A stretch of 64,000 nt of DNA from Sparus aurata (Eukaryota > Chordata > Actinopteri > Spariformes > Sparidae), in contig NC_044191.1 of the NCBI RefSeq assembly GCF_900880675.1, positions 19,061,228 to 19,125,227 on the forward strand. The letters run 5' to 3'. Position numbers and translations under genes: made by a program. The notes beneath the pieces are model-generated. The model had not been told where the DNA came from and made no database searches. It saw nothing but the letters and a program-made list of their open reading frames with translations. Below are positions 46,101 to 61,100 of the stretch, in pieces. The stretch's first letter is position 1; every line of letters begins with the position of its first letter.

Positions 46101-49100
46101 GAAAATCAGGTCGATCCATTCATGGAGATGGGCCGACACGTAGTCACACTCCAAAGCCTGCAGCCGGGCAGGAAGACAAGACTGAGGTTAATACTGTACA
46201 TTTGCACTGAAACTTGGATCAATTTGACTGACATGGGTTCATTTCTTACCTCTCTGTGGACTCTAATGAACTCCCTGGGGTCGCCCTTGGCCCAAGGTGG
46301 CAGGATGACATCACCCAGCTTGGTGCCATTCTGCTTGGCGCCTGGGACATCAAACAGAAGGCAGATAGAACATTAATATTCATGCACTCAATTATCTTGG
46401 TCAGTCTGACTTTGACTTTCATGATGCTTTCCAAAACTGACCCAGGTCGAAGTTGTTGGAGTTGAGCATGAACTCGGGCAGGTAGAAAAACTCTGGGATG
46501 AGCTCCTTGACGTCGGCCATGTTGTGTTTGGACGCAGAGAGCCAGGCTTCACGCACACTGTGGAACATCCTGTCAGCCAGGTCAAAATGACCTCCCTGGT
46601 AATCACAAACACACAGGCAGATGGTTTGACATTAGATCCAGACACTTGCGGGGATCAATAGTTTGTTGTTATTAATGTGAAATAATCTTTTTGGAAGAGC
46701 TTAAAAGAAGATCATCTTTTATGTCAGGCCTTAAAATCTGCCTAAAGCAGACGAATCACAACTTCAGGCAAAAAAGGTAAATTAATCCATTATCAAATAT
46801 AAAACCGTATTTCCAAATGTATTAAACCATTTTTTACACTGTCGGCTAAATGTCAGAATAACATTTAAAATGTTCAGTCTTACTCTTGCTGTCAGTGAAC
46901 ATTTGGATGAAAAGCAAAACATTCTAGGACATTTCAGATCAAACCTGAAGTCTAAGGAAAATCTGTGTGAAGGGCTCCATCCGGACCAAATAAGAGGCTA
47001 CAATCATGGCTGATGAGTAGTGGGTGCCGTAGTGGTATGCTGGGGTTTCACCTGGTAGGAAAGTGCAGGTTGTACAAGTCAAATGAGAAATGTGCCACAT
47101 TCTTGTAAATTTGATTCTGGTTATTGCAAGGTTTGAAGTTTTCATATATTTTATATTTGTAAAACAACCATAATAACACTCGTAGTTTAATTCAGGCCTC
47201 ATGTATTCATCTTAAAATTAAGCATATTGGAGGAGGATTACAGATTTAGCATACAAATGTTAAAAAAAAGAGCTACCTGGTTAACTGGATCTTTTTTCTT
47301 CATGTCTTTTATCTAACTTGAATACACATAACTAAATGTTATCTCCCTGACTCAGTCCTGTTTGATGCAGTGTGTTGATTCAGCAGATCTTACCATTTGG
47401 GTCCTCCCAGTCCTTGTACCTCTTCTTGTACTGCGTCAGTCTGTCATCAGTCTGTGCGCCCATAGGCTTGGCCAGGTTACGGAACGTCTTTGGGTTGTTC
47501 AGGTCTAGTTCCTGTTTAAAAACACCAACATCACCACCATTACCAATGCAGGGTTGATGAGGGAACAGATGTAGCCTTTTTTAACACTTAACGGTTGTAA
47601 CACACACCTCTGAGTCGAAGTCGGCCAAGATCCAGGGGAAGACGGGATACTGCATCAGGTCGTTGTACGATCGACCTGCTAACGTGTTCAGATGCATCAG
47701 GTACTGGAAGTTACTGATCTCCCCTCGCTGGAAAAAAGATGGTTCACAAATGAGAGAGGCTTATAATAGCTCAGAGTATGACACTTCTTCACTTTGTGTT
47801 GCTCAGCTGAACAGGAAGGTTTGACCAATTAGTCTTCTTACCTCCCATCTCTGAGTCACTGACTTTTCACCGACCAGCGTGCTGAGGAGCCCAGACCTGA
47901 CAAACACCAAGACAGAGAGCAATTTTAGTTAAAGTAGCATGTGCATGCCCAAAAGCATCCTTTAGTCACAAAGCAGTTGTTGCATGTGATACAATCATAT
48001 AGTCTGTACTTACCTTTTTATTTATTTAATTTCTTGGTCATTCATTTGAATAATTACTACGGTTGTGTGCTGAGTGTAACATAGATGAGGTCTTACCCTT
48101 GTTCGACACTTGTGTTGGGTCTCTGGCCTGAAACCGACTCTGAGCTGTCAGCCAGTGAAGGCACCACGGCCAAGAACCTGCAGGGATGTCATTATATTAT
48201 TAAAAAATATGTTCAGAAGCTTTTTTACTTTGCATATAAACCAGTGTAACCTGAAAAAAATGACAATACTAGCATTACAGTGATCTACTCAAAGCTTTTG
48301 AGAGGCTTATGATCTCGTCTGAGGGTTTTATTATGATATCATGTAGTAATAACCTTTGTGAAATCCCTCCTTTCAGCAAGCACCCTGGATCCCAACTACC
48401 AGTTACTAAAGAATTTTAATAATATGAAACTGCACTGGCTTTTTAAGTAAATCATACTAAACATTGTCTGGTCTTTTCTGAGGGTTGAGAAAAGGAACAA
48501 AAACCTTTTTCTCACAACTTTTTTTAAACAATTCTTTCTTTTACTGAAATGTAAGAACAGCAGCAGCTCAGCAGCATGCAGCTCGAGCTCTTTGTTTCCA
48601 TTTGTATTCAGTACCTTTGGTAAACTTTGTTGCGGACTCCTTTCTGGAAGGCTAACAAGTAGTTTCTCCCATCTGCAGAAAAGACTTCCACTGCCATGGG
48701 CTGAAAGGTGATGACACACAGGACATTTAATAATCAAAGAGCACAGCGTGATGAGTTAAACATCAGAAATGTAAGAAACGTTGTGGTGTGTTGAAACCCA
48801 AATATTTTAAGCTACTCAGTACAAAGTTCTTCTGTGTTTCTCTGCAATCTTACCTGCAGCAGGTAGCGTCTCTTGTGCACCTCCTTGATGTCTTCATAGG
48901 CGAAAATGCTGCAGGTTCTCTTCAGTTGGCTCTGTCCTTGTCTCGCTCCTCTGGGGATGATCGCCTCATGTAAACTGGACACAGACAACAGACAGAGAAG
49001 CACAGATTAAATCCGATTTATATACAATTGAACAGATAAAGCACTTGAATCTATAGAGGCTTAAGTTCACGTCATAAACATTTACAGCTTTCCAAAAGGG

Positions 49101-52100
49101 AACTTTAGCAGATCTCTTTTTTTCTGTTATACACATTGTGATATTCAAGTCAAAGAAAAACAACCAATGTGACCTCATCTAAATGTCTTTCTCAAAACTA
49201 CACAGTGGACCTTTAAGTTTCTCTACATGTCTTTTAACTGATTAAAATACTATAATAAAAAAATTAAAAAACAAAATTACATTGTAGTATTTCATAAATG
49301 AAAATGAAATATATCTATAGATTTTTTTTCTTAATTGAGCAAAAAGCCTGTTTTTGTTTGGGCGCTGAAGAGAGAGTACAAGGGTAAAACACCTGAGGGG
49401 AACAAAGTGAAATCAATGAAGCACCTGTGTGTCTCAAAGGAAAAGAGTCTTCCCTCAAAAAATAAATACGTAATATCTCTGCTGAGTTCTACAACGCATG
49501 CTCCATCAGCAGCATTACATCATTCCAGCTGCAGAAACTCGCACTGCAGCGTCCAGAGGGAATGATGTCATCTGTTATTCAGGGAGGGACAATACAAAAA
49601 CCGTGTCATCATGTATTGAGGATTAATTAGGTGGCCGTGGTGTGTTTTCTCCAGATCATCCTACAGGAGCCTACACCCTGATATAAAGTGACCGACACAG
49701 AAGTCTGAACCTACTTTGGGGGCAGCGTGTCGATGTCCCTGATCTCCCTGGAAACGGTCATGGTGTAGCCATCGATGACATAGAAGTGCTCTTTTCCAAA
49801 CAGCAGCAGACCTTCGCTGGTGTCCAGACCCTGCACCCTGGCACAGCGGTACATGTGTTGAATCTGGAACAGTGAATGCATGAAACAAGTGAGCTTTAAT
49901 TACCTAAAGTTTGGAGAAAGCAATTCTCTAAAAAAAAAAGTCACACTTGAATTCCTCCAAAACTCTGTGAGGAACAAATAAATAAGTAGGGAGAGCTCTG
50001 AGCAAAGGATTTAATCCCTCAGTGCAGCAGTTGAGCTGCTCAGTGGCAGAAAGACCATGGCAGTACTTGATTAGAGGGTTGATGTGCCAAGTTGCTTTTT
50101 ATTGGATTAAGACAATACAGGATAGAAACATCACCCTGAAATTTAAGTTAAGTGGTGAGGCCTATTTTGTCAAAATTAGATGTGTAATTCATTACATATC
50201 ATGTTACCACTTGTTAAATCTGGATACAGCGTTGGAGGCGTAGCCCCGTTCATTCAAATGAGAGCTGGTACAAGAAACCAAAAAAGCCCTCCACCGACTT
50301 CAGTGGGGATAAAATGATTCAATGATGCTAGGGGTGCACGATATATCGTTTGAGCATTGCCATCACGATGTACATGTGTGCAATAGTCATATCGCAGAGC
50401 CTGCGATGTAGGAGGCAAATGAACTCATCTAATTTCAAGGGTACCTGACACACACTGTGCATGAAGACTCTGCATGCACAGTGATCCACCAATCACATTA
50501 GTTCTTAATCAGTATGCCGAAGCAGACCATGCCCCTGCACATGGAGTAAGTTGCTGGTAACAACATTGAAAAATGAGCAATGAACAAGAGAAAATCGTGA
50601 AAACGAAGACTCGGTGCCAAACAGAAAGGCAACATCAGTTATCTGGAATTATTTCGGCAACAAGAAGAATGATATTGACCAAACACGTGTTCTGTGTCAA
50701 CAGTGCCTTGCATCTGTTGCCACAACGAGAGGTTACACAACTAATTCGTTTGACCATTTACGTAGGTACCACACAGCAGAGTCCTGCAGGGGGCCTTATT
50801 TTGAAAACCCGCCCATACACGCCATACTTAAAACTGCATCCGACCCGTTTTCCTACAGTAGCACAAATTACATTTCGCACCCAAGCCGACCCGCTATAAA
50901 CTTGAACTATAATCATCCGAAGGAAAATTAGAAGGACGTAATTTTTAAAAATCAAAGTAAGCCAGCATGGGGAATGGAAGTTCTGGGAGGGCAAGCACGC
51001 ATGAATGAGCTCATATGAAATATAAATGGTTATCATTTTGAAATGCAGCATAACATAAAGTGCTATTCAGGTCATCTGATGAAAATACCTGTATTTTTTC
51101 ATATTGCAATATATATATCGCAGGGTTAAAAAAAATCGCAGTGTCGGTTTTTTCCAATATCGTGCAGCCCTAAATGATGCGGATCTTCTGGACTTGGATC
51201 AAAATTGTCAATTCACAAGCTTGTGATGCTTAAAATAAATTTCAAAAAATGTCAGCAATGTCAATGTTACAATGGCAGCTTATGGGAGAAAGTCTTTTTT
51301 GGCCAGTGTGCACCAAATGATGTTGTAATTACACAGTTTGGCCACTATGTAAAATTGGCATCAGAGCTCTGCACTATTCCTGAGAGCTTGGTATCAAGTT
51401 TAAATATGCATATATATGTATCCGACACTGGATACTGATTTTAGCCTCTAGCACTTTGAGCACTTCTAGAAACTTTGCCATTGTTATAGAATTGTAATTG
51501 TCCAGTCTTATGCTCTTGTGTCCCTCCCTGACCTTCTCTCCCTCCTCCAGGAGGCGCAGCAGGGAAGTGTTGTCGGTCCTCTGCTCCTCCTCAGGGCCTC
51601 CTGACTCCAGCAGCTGCTCCTGAAGCTGATCCTGACTGTCTTCGTCTGCCCCGTCCGCTGTGGACCGAGACCTCTTCAGAGGAGCCTTCACCAGGCCTGC
51701 AGAGCAGAGCAACATATTAGAGAGGGCTTTCAGGTAAAGAAACACTACCAAGAAGAGGAGTTAAGAATAAAAACAAAAAACAAGTTGTGCTTTCCAAACC
51801 AGCTTTCATCACACAAGTTAGACGCCATAGCGTGCCCTCCAAGGTATTGTCTCTGTACCTTTGACCCTAGCGATGGTGTCCTCTCCGTGCTCGGGCTCAT
51901 GCTGTGTGGTCTCTCCCTCTGTGGTGTGCTCTACAGAGTGCTGGTACATGCCAGGGTTTCCAGATAGCAAACGCATGTAGTACTCCTTACTGTCGTAGCT
52001 GATGGCTCGCCGGTAACGGAGAGGCTTCTGCAGGGGGGTGAAGAAAGACAAGTAGGTGAAGTCGTTGAGAAGCAGCCATTGATAAGAGGAAAACACCTTT

Positions 52101-55100
52101 GGCTGAGGAAAGATGGCTTTGGTTATAATAATAATCAAGAATGTTTTGCTTATTTTACAATGCAAATGACCCAATAAAAGCATTACAGGGGGTTATGTAG
52201 TTACTATAACTGCACAGAAGCTAAGGCAGACATTTTTTGAAGGCTGTGTGTTCAAATCAGAAGCCGGTCCAATCAAAGTTGATCATATGTAGTTTTCGCT
52301 GAGGGACATATCGATCTGCGATGAATCACCGAGGAAATACCAGTAATGTGCAGTCAATTACATGCAAAAGAAAAAAGCGAAATTACAAACGGTCAGTCAC
52401 GGTTAGTTTCATTGCAAAGATGTCATGGACATGAGGTCTAAACCAACTGAAAACCGAGGATTATCTGTGATTATCATTGGCCTCATCTGTAACACACAAC
52501 CTGGTGTCTATGTAGAAATACATTTTCTACACAACAGTAGAAATGCTAGAGAGCATTTTCTCTTGGCAGACACATTTTATTTTCTAGTACACCTAACACT
52601 GGATAAAATACAACTTGAAAGTCACTGCAAAACAGCACATACGTACACATATCTACATGCACATTTTCACCAATGCACTGATAAAACCAAACACATTTAA
52701 AAACGCTCAGAAATTTAGCAAAACATCAACTTTACAACACCTTTCTACTTGCCAGCACACATCACACAGGGTGCCCTTTAAACAAAGATCAAACAGATTT
52801 TCACACAAAAAACAAGATAAGGCTTGAAACCATGTCAGAGCCCCTGTTTTGCTCTGGAAGCATGTTTGTTTTCGATCATGCGGTCACACCAGTCATTGAA
52901 GGTACCTGGGCACGAACAAGGACCTCAGCCAGGGCTGAGGATACCAGGGGCACCAGAGGGGGCGAAGAAGGCTAGAGAATTGAAAAGGATGGAGGTTGAG
53001 GTTGTTTGAATGTCAAATTAAGAATGCTGCTGCAAGAGATTAGCACAACAAAGGCCAGGGGCAATGCCATCTGGCAGCATGATTCTGAATTTGACACATT
53101 TCTTCTTGGTAATCATTAAAACAGCCACCTAGAAAACTAGTATTGAACATTTTTCTTTTTAATAAGATTAATCTGAATCTGGGGGGCAATTCTTTAAGAA
53201 TTTGAGGTGGCATCAAAGACCCAAGTCAAGCAAAGGGCTAGTAATGGTTTATATCTATGGGCACAAGTTGGCACAAGTGTATGACTTTGTCAGACACCCT
53301 GCAGCTTTACCCAAAACATGTTTGAATTATGTATTATGATGCAGACTGGGGGACTTTGGCATGTGATCAATCCATGGTCATAATGCCAGAGAATCATAGC
53401 TACGTGTTGTTCAATCATTGGGTTGCTTGCAATGTTTGTCATACGGACATTTTCATCTTAAATAAGTAAAAGTGTAAAATGGAGTTTCCATGTGTTGGCT
53501 TTTCAGGGGCAGACATAAATAAAACCCAATGCCTGTGAGCTATCTCTTTGCATCTTCCTGACCAGATAAATCATTGTGGAGGGAAGAGAGGCACCCGCTG
53601 GCAAACAGAGAGGAGGGATTATTTGTAGAACAAACAAAGCTAAATGTGTCTCGGTGGTGCCAGGAAAAGAGAGCCACCGGCTGCTGGTGTCACTTCCTCA
53701 CATGACATCGATGAGCTCGTCCAAGAGCTGAGCTATTCTTACAAGTTTACTGCTCTGGAGTTATGGCGGAAGTCATTTCAAGAATATGAATTTCTCCACA
53801 TGATTTGTAAGCATTTCTACCACATTTCTACTGTGAAATGTAATATTTTGTGCATATTAGTACTTGTGGCAGTATATCAATGACTTTATATATCATCCTT
53901 TCCTGTTTTAAAAACATAATATTTAATAAATGTATTAAAGTGTCTAGAACTGACAAGATCTTTGTTATATACAGCCTGAAGAAAGGAGTCATAGAGGAAA
54001 GGACTATTCAAATAAGGCCCTTGTGCTAGCTAAAGGTGCTGTATGGCTGAATACCTGTGCAGAGTTGGTGTTCGGCTCCATCTCTGGGATGTATGGGTAG
54101 TGGATATAGAACATGTCATTGCGGACCATCTTCTTCCTCATCCGGCAGGGCCCCTCTGTCATCTCCAGCACAAACTTGTCTAGGTGGGAGCCGATGGGCG
54201 GGCCCCAGAGGCCCCGTTCACGCAGAAGCTCGTACTCGATGGAAGCCCACTCCTCGGTCACGTACTTGAGGGCGTTCTGCTGCCTCTGGGGGACGGAGGG
54301 ATGAGTGAGGTGTGAGTGGTGAGTCACTTTAAAAATGTTGCTATAAATCACACACGCTGTCACAACTGTTACACCAGCCTGTGAAAATGTACCTTTGCTC
54401 CTTTTTTTACTTGGTTTATTGTCCTGCAGCAACATCCCAACTGCATTGTTATATAACAGTCTGTTGTTTTGTGCTGCAGCTCGTTTCTGAGTATGCTGCT
54501 TATACATCATATCCAACAAACTAGCTAGAATTCTTGCAACCACAGTGTTTGGTAATGATGGTACCTCTTGATATTCTTTGTACTGCATGGCCACCAGGTC
54601 TCGAACAACAGCGATGTGTGTGAACATCCACTGGAAAGTCTCCTGTTGATCAGAAATAGATAGATTGTAATGAAAGCTGATTAACACATAGTTTAATCTT
54701 CTACAATCATACAGTAGAGTATCACTTGTGTGCACCTGTGCAGACAGGCTGTTCTTGTTCAGGCTGTTCTCCTTCTTGTTGCGGCGGACGCCTGTCAGCT
54801 TGGAAAGGCCGAAGCCGCTGCTGACTCTGGACAGTTTAGACTGAGTCGCCGGTGCCACTGCCTCACCACGACTGATGCACTTCTTCTCGTACACTGAAGA
54901 GCAGAGCAGACAGCAGAGAAAGAAAAGGAACCAGTCACATTTTCAGGTAAGACGCTGACAAATAAAATGTATAATTTTGTGAATGCTTCAAGGTTCAATA
55001 TGTTAAAATTAGCCACCTATTGGACTCAAAACAAATGAGAATTAGCAGATCAAAGTAACCACTAACTGCTGCTAGCTGTGCAGCTAGCAGTCCTGACTAG

Positions 55101-58100
55101 GAACTCAAAGCCCAGAAGAAGTGTTGGGGTCTACACTATTAGCACAGGATATTTGAGGATTAGATATTGGTCTTCAGCACAATAAAATGAAGGAGACTGA
55201 AATGTGTTTGGTGCTTTAGGCATTGAGAAGTGACATTTAAAAAATAAGGAGAAAAATAATCCAATGAACGGGCTGTCTTGTTTTTTCTGGAACAACCACA
55301 GAAATAGTCCCTTTAATAAAGGAAAGGCTTCTTCTTTCATCAGTTTCTCTCATCTCTCTCTTCTAACAATATCTGGTTACATGCCAAGGTGTCTGGTTCA
55401 GCAGACTGAGTCAAAACTTTGGCAGGTGGCTGGTCGTAATCAACAAAATTATAACACTCAGAGAAGCGGCAATAATAGGCCCTATTGGCAGTACACCAGA
55501 CTAAAGTATTTCCTTTGCAAAACAACACGAGGAGCTTCCAAACACTTGATCAAGTTATGTAAATCCAACACAGACGGAGCTCAGGAAATGTTTAGCTAGT
55601 GCACAGCAAGTCTGGGTCTGGATATCTCAGTATGTCTATGTTTCTCAGTGTCGCTCACCCAGGTGGGTCTGCCAGCTCTTCAGGGCCGGCTCCTCCAGTG
55701 CGGGGCGGGCAGTCGCAATGTCCACGTGGCCTCTGTCGTTGCAGGGCAGGGAAACTTTAAATATGTCCTCCAGCATCTGACGTTTGCTGTGCATCAGCTC
55801 TGTCCACACTCGGTTCACCGCCTTTAACAGCAGCTGCCGGCCTGCAGAGAGAAACAACAGTGTTCAGTCATGCAAAATAGAATTTGTTTTCCATTACAAA
55901 TAAATGGAAATGAGCCCAGTCAATTTACGTAACATGGAAAAATCCTCAACACACATGCAAACAGTTAGTAGGGTTAAAATACTTTCACGACCCACACATA
56001 AACACATATAACAGTCTCTCACCCTCGCTGACGTCGTGGCTGTGCGTAGTGTCAGCGTCGTTCTCTGAAGGCATCATGACATGCCAGGTTGTCATCCGGG
56101 CCTCCGCCTCCAGACCGAAGCCCTCCACACTGCTGCAGAGACAGACACATAGCGACTTAGGACCAACCTCTCAGAGAGCTGAAGGGGGGCATCACAGGGA
56201 GAGTTGGATTGTTCAGCTTCCCTGCAGCAGATAAGTCTGCTCTCTGCTGTTGTACAGTGTGTCGTGTAAAAGCATATTGTGTTCCCAGCGTGGTAGGAAA
56301 CTCAGTGTGTCCCCCACCTGCTGCAGTTTTGGAAGCTATCAGTACTTCTGGCAGGACACGTGCAAAAAAAAAGAGACTTGCCACAATTGCGCTCAGCAGC
56401 ACACAGCCCAGACTGAGTCGCAGGAGATAAAAAACTAAGGTGTGAGACTCTGTGGTAAACCACTTTTTCATTCCACAAACATTCCGCAGCGGCAGAGCTG
56501 CTCAGGAATAACCACAGAGTTAAACGGATGGAGCTGAAGAACCACTTGGTACCACTATTAAACATACAATAAAAATATGTTACAGAAGACAAAATAGTGA
56601 TCACGTTTTCATCCATGACACTCCCATTCAGGCCAACTAACTAACCTAAACTGCTGTAAGCTAGGTTAACTAGTGAAACTCCTTAGAAATTGAATGACTG
56701 GATAATAATAGAAATGCTTTATTAGCAGTGTGACGATCTCTTTTCGTACACGTTGTTTCACTCAGTGTCCTTTAGTCCTATGCGATTCATGTCTTTGTCA
56801 GGACCTTGTTTGGACAGCCGTCATCTCATCCTCCACACCATACAGAAGCAATGTGATGAGTCCAATATGAATCATGCATGCTTCACGCAACAAAATGTAA
56901 GACTTTCACAGCTTTTCATCTGACAGAACAAACGAGGATGAGAATTTGTCACGTTGCTCGTTTACTGCTACATACTGAAAAGTAGGGGTAGACTGATACA
57001 GTTCCGTCAGGACCGATACTGATCATCAGTAATCAAGGAGATGGATAACCGATAATTGGACATACAACATTAATGACACCCTCTTTCTTCGATAAACTAC
57101 TGTAAAAACATAACCATCATAGTAAAATATTAACAAATTACTTCACAGATCAAATTAGTTATGTAATTAATGTAATCTGATTTTTTTTTTTTGTTTTAAT
57201 TATTTATACTTTAGTTTCATATTGTTTAAAACAAATACATATACTTTTCTTTAAATCATTTCAAATTCATACTAAAAACAATTAGGGGTTTACCATATTA
57301 GCAGAGTGACCACTAACTGTAGCTAAGTAGCTGCTGTTAGCTAGTTACCTCAGTGAAACGTGCAGCTAGCAACACGTACTGGGAGCTCGGGGAGCAGGGG
57401 AGTGTTAACATCACTAACACAGAGTTTTTGGACCAGGACGGGTCAGGGCTACATTGTTAGCATGCTAATTGCAGTAGATATCTATGCAAAACTATATTTA
57501 GACATCATAAAGATAAAACTAGAATTTTGTCACATTCTGTCAATAGTTTAAATCAATTGTTGACTAATTCAATTCAAATTCTTACATGTTGCCCTGAAAA
57601 TCACTGTTTTAGTGGCTTTATGTGAGCAGACTGTAACACTTTGTTGTCTCATTAAGTTGGCTATACAAGCCTAAAGTTTTGTTTGAGTTGTTTAGTGCTG
57701 CTGGACTGTGGGTTTCTTTGTGAAGGACTTGAGTCAGATTTTCCATGACAGTCCAAAGGATGTGACATTACTGATGTTCTCGAGTTCCTCTCTCAACTCC
57801 GGTAACAGAGCAACATTGGCTAACATTAGTTTATAAAAAGAGTCATACAACACCGGCTGGCTTCCAGCACAACACAGAAGTTCCACAGAGCCCCTTTTAA
57901 GGCTGCAGCTTTAATCCCCAAATCAATCCACAGTAATTAAAGGGTTAATTAACCCTAACCCTAACCCTAACCCTAACCCTAACCCTAACCCCTAACCCTA
58001 ACCCTAACCCTAAACCCAAATAAAATTGTATTTTTTAAATAGGAACAGAAAACAAAACTATGAAGTCATTAGGAGCTGGTCGACAAAGACATGAACATCT

Positions 58101-61100
58101 TAGATATGATAAAAACTAAATTTCTTCTAGTGGTGATTTGCAGGTGTAAATCATAATAACAATACTAACAAAGCATAATAATATGATTTGCTACTGTTAA
58201 AGCACTAGATTAGAACCTTCCCAAGTGTCCCAGCATGACCTAAGACCAAGCTGCAAAATCAATTAAAAACATGTATTCCCCTTACATACCACCTTTTTAA
58301 AATCACATTAATAACGACCTTTAAAAATGACTTAAGGATCCGCAGATACCCTGCCACAGGCAAGCCTCAGGTCATCTTACCTTCCGCTATGCAGGCAGAT
58401 GAAGCAGTGAGCCAAGCAGGCCACAAAGTCCTGGTCGTGGTTTCCCGGGCCGAGCACCAGGTTGCGGTTGACGGTCAGGACCCGCAGGGCGTCCAGCAGG
58501 GCCACCTGCTGAGCTACCGTCTTGTGAGGTCGACAGAGCTGGTAGAGAACCGTCCGGTTCAGACAGTGGTAAATGGTGTCGAGGGAAAGACCCTGAGAAC
58601 GCCTCTTTGACTGGAGAAGGAGAGGAAAACAAACAGGTGAAGGAGGTTAGAATGAAAGTATTTTCATCCCAGTAAGTACTAAATACAAGAGAAGGATGGA
58701 AAATACAGCTGAAGAAACAGGATTTGATGTTGTGTAGCTGTTACACTGCTGTGCTCTGGATATGAATAAAGCTGCTGTTGAAATACATCAGCACAGAGAT
58801 TTGTTTGAGCAACTCCGACTGAAGTGGATTAACTAGTTAGAGGGTTGTGAATGTGGCTTTGTGTTTCTTCTGTTGTTGTGTTAATGTCTGGGCAGAGAAC
58901 TGGGATTTTATTTTTAAAAATAAAACAAGCTTCTTTTCAACAAGACATGAACAAGCAAACTGAAGTAAAGCTTCTAGTTGTAAAGATGTATTTAGAGTCA
59001 ATGTCCTACTACCTCTATATTATATTATGTAACTGTAGGGGGGTAGTGCAGTAACTACTTGCTTGGAATACATTCAAATTTTCCTGATATCACATTCATT
59101 TGGCTGAATACTCTGCCCGGGACAACAGGATAAAACAAACAAAAATGTTAAAGAACAGTTTCTGAGCAAAATGTGAGTGTCTTCCAAGCGCATGCTGAGT
59201 ATTTATATTTCAAGTCAACTGAATGAAATCTAAAGTAAATACATTCTTATTCCTCATATACACCTCAGCATGAAATCACTAATCACACTGGGATAGTTCC
59301 AAGGTGCATTATAGTCGGAGAAATTAATTTCCAAGGATAATCTCCTAATCTTCTCGCTTGCACTGCAGTGTGTGTGTTGAGGGCATTGTATAAAAAGTAG
59401 AACATAAAGTCCACACACATGACTTCACTCGAAAAGTCTCTGCACTCTAGCTCATGTTTTTTTTTTTTTAAACTGGGGAGTTAAAATATAAACGGTCAAT
59501 TATTTATGAAACCATCTCTTTTCGAATCTGAAAAAAGGGCTCATACATTTTTTTTTTCTCTTTCTTCCAATAACATTTTCTAAAAATAAGTTCACATGCA
59601 GCTGACACCACATACACAACATATACTGGATACACTCCTGATATACACCTGCCAGTCAGTTTGCAAGGCGCTAAATGCACCAACAGCCGTATCTAATTTA
59701 TGTGCCTTCACTGGCTAAAATGTGTAAATGAGGCCTGCAGTCTGATGGATGTTGCTTATCTAATATAATCCTGAGCGTGTTCACTGGTTACATTAACTCA
59801 AAAAAGACTCACAGAAGGATCGTTTTCTTTCTCCCTCCAGTGCGGGAAGCACACAGACACCGTCTGTGTGCCTCAGGCTGCTTTGGAGAAAAGTGTCCGG
59901 CCTGATAATGCAGCCTGTTTACAAGAAGTGGGGAACAGCAAAATGCTGGTGCTTCTTTCTGGGTGTGATAAATTTGAGTACTATAATTTAACTCTGGAGC
60001 ACAGCCAGACATTTCTATTGTAAATGTAGGCAGCCCTTTTAAAGTCTAAATGCCTCCAGCAAGATTCTGCAGGTACAGGAAGGGAAAGTGTACACTGTCT
60101 GATAGAGATGAAGGAAAACCCAATTTACTTTCAGTGAAAATGAAGTGCTTCAGCGCATAATTCCAAGTAGTCTTCAGTAAGGATTTAAGGAGTGACCATG
60201 AATAACTTAAAGGGGCACTATGTAGTTTTGGAGAAGACATTCAAACTCAGAATTGTAATATTTACAATATTTAGAAGGTAATAATATAAACTCAAATATT
60301 TATTGTTTCAATAACTGAATAAATGAGCTGTTCTCAGAAGATAATAAGGTCCTGGCAGGGTACGCCAAATTCAAACAGAGTAAACAGTATGAAATTGTCT
60401 CCTATGAAGTCAGTTTATGTAAAAAATGTTTTTCGCCAAAACTACAATGTGGACATTACACTGCATTTAGAGTTTACAATCAATGATAACTAGTAAACAT
60501 CCACTTAAAACCTTAATTGCACACGATAACTGTGCAATGATTTTAACTATGACCTACCAGCTGAAAATCTCTTGTCCAGCTGCTTGAACACGATGTGGAA
60601 TTGTCTTAGTGCCATATATCCTTATTAGTGAAATATAGATGTTTCGTCAGTGATAAATGTAGTCATTTTTGAAGGCAGTTTGGTTTGTACCTGTCCTATG
60701 AGCTGCACGATGAAGTCCACCACCATCTTGGAGTCCTTGTTGAACATGCCCTGCCAAAGCTTGTCCACCACCCTCTGGGTGAAGTAGAAGACGTTGTTGA
60801 CCAGGATCTGATAACTGCCACCACTGCTGAGGGGCAGAGAGGCATCTTCCCCTGAAGGGAGAGAAGCGGCAAGACAGACGTGGTTACATATATTATTATT
60901 ATTATTATTATTATCATTATTATTGTTGTTCATGATGAAATAGGTAATGTTAGTCAAGTTAAAACAGAGGTTACTAGCTTGGACAATTTTAGAGGTGATA
61001 TCAGAAGTGATCAAAGGACAAAAACATATCAAACATACATTTTGTATGTTGTTTTATAATTTAAATATCATAAATAGCTTATTAAAAAAAACAACCACAC

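Noticed and set aside
45900..46376. 158-codon plus-strand open frame across wdfy3 exons 23-24
   Set aside because: Antisense shadow of BEACH-coding exons; no homology of its own.
50573..50899. Alternative plus-strand frame overlapping the BED finger
   Set aside because: The other frame (50,614-50,931) carries the Cys/His ligands; this one is a shadow.
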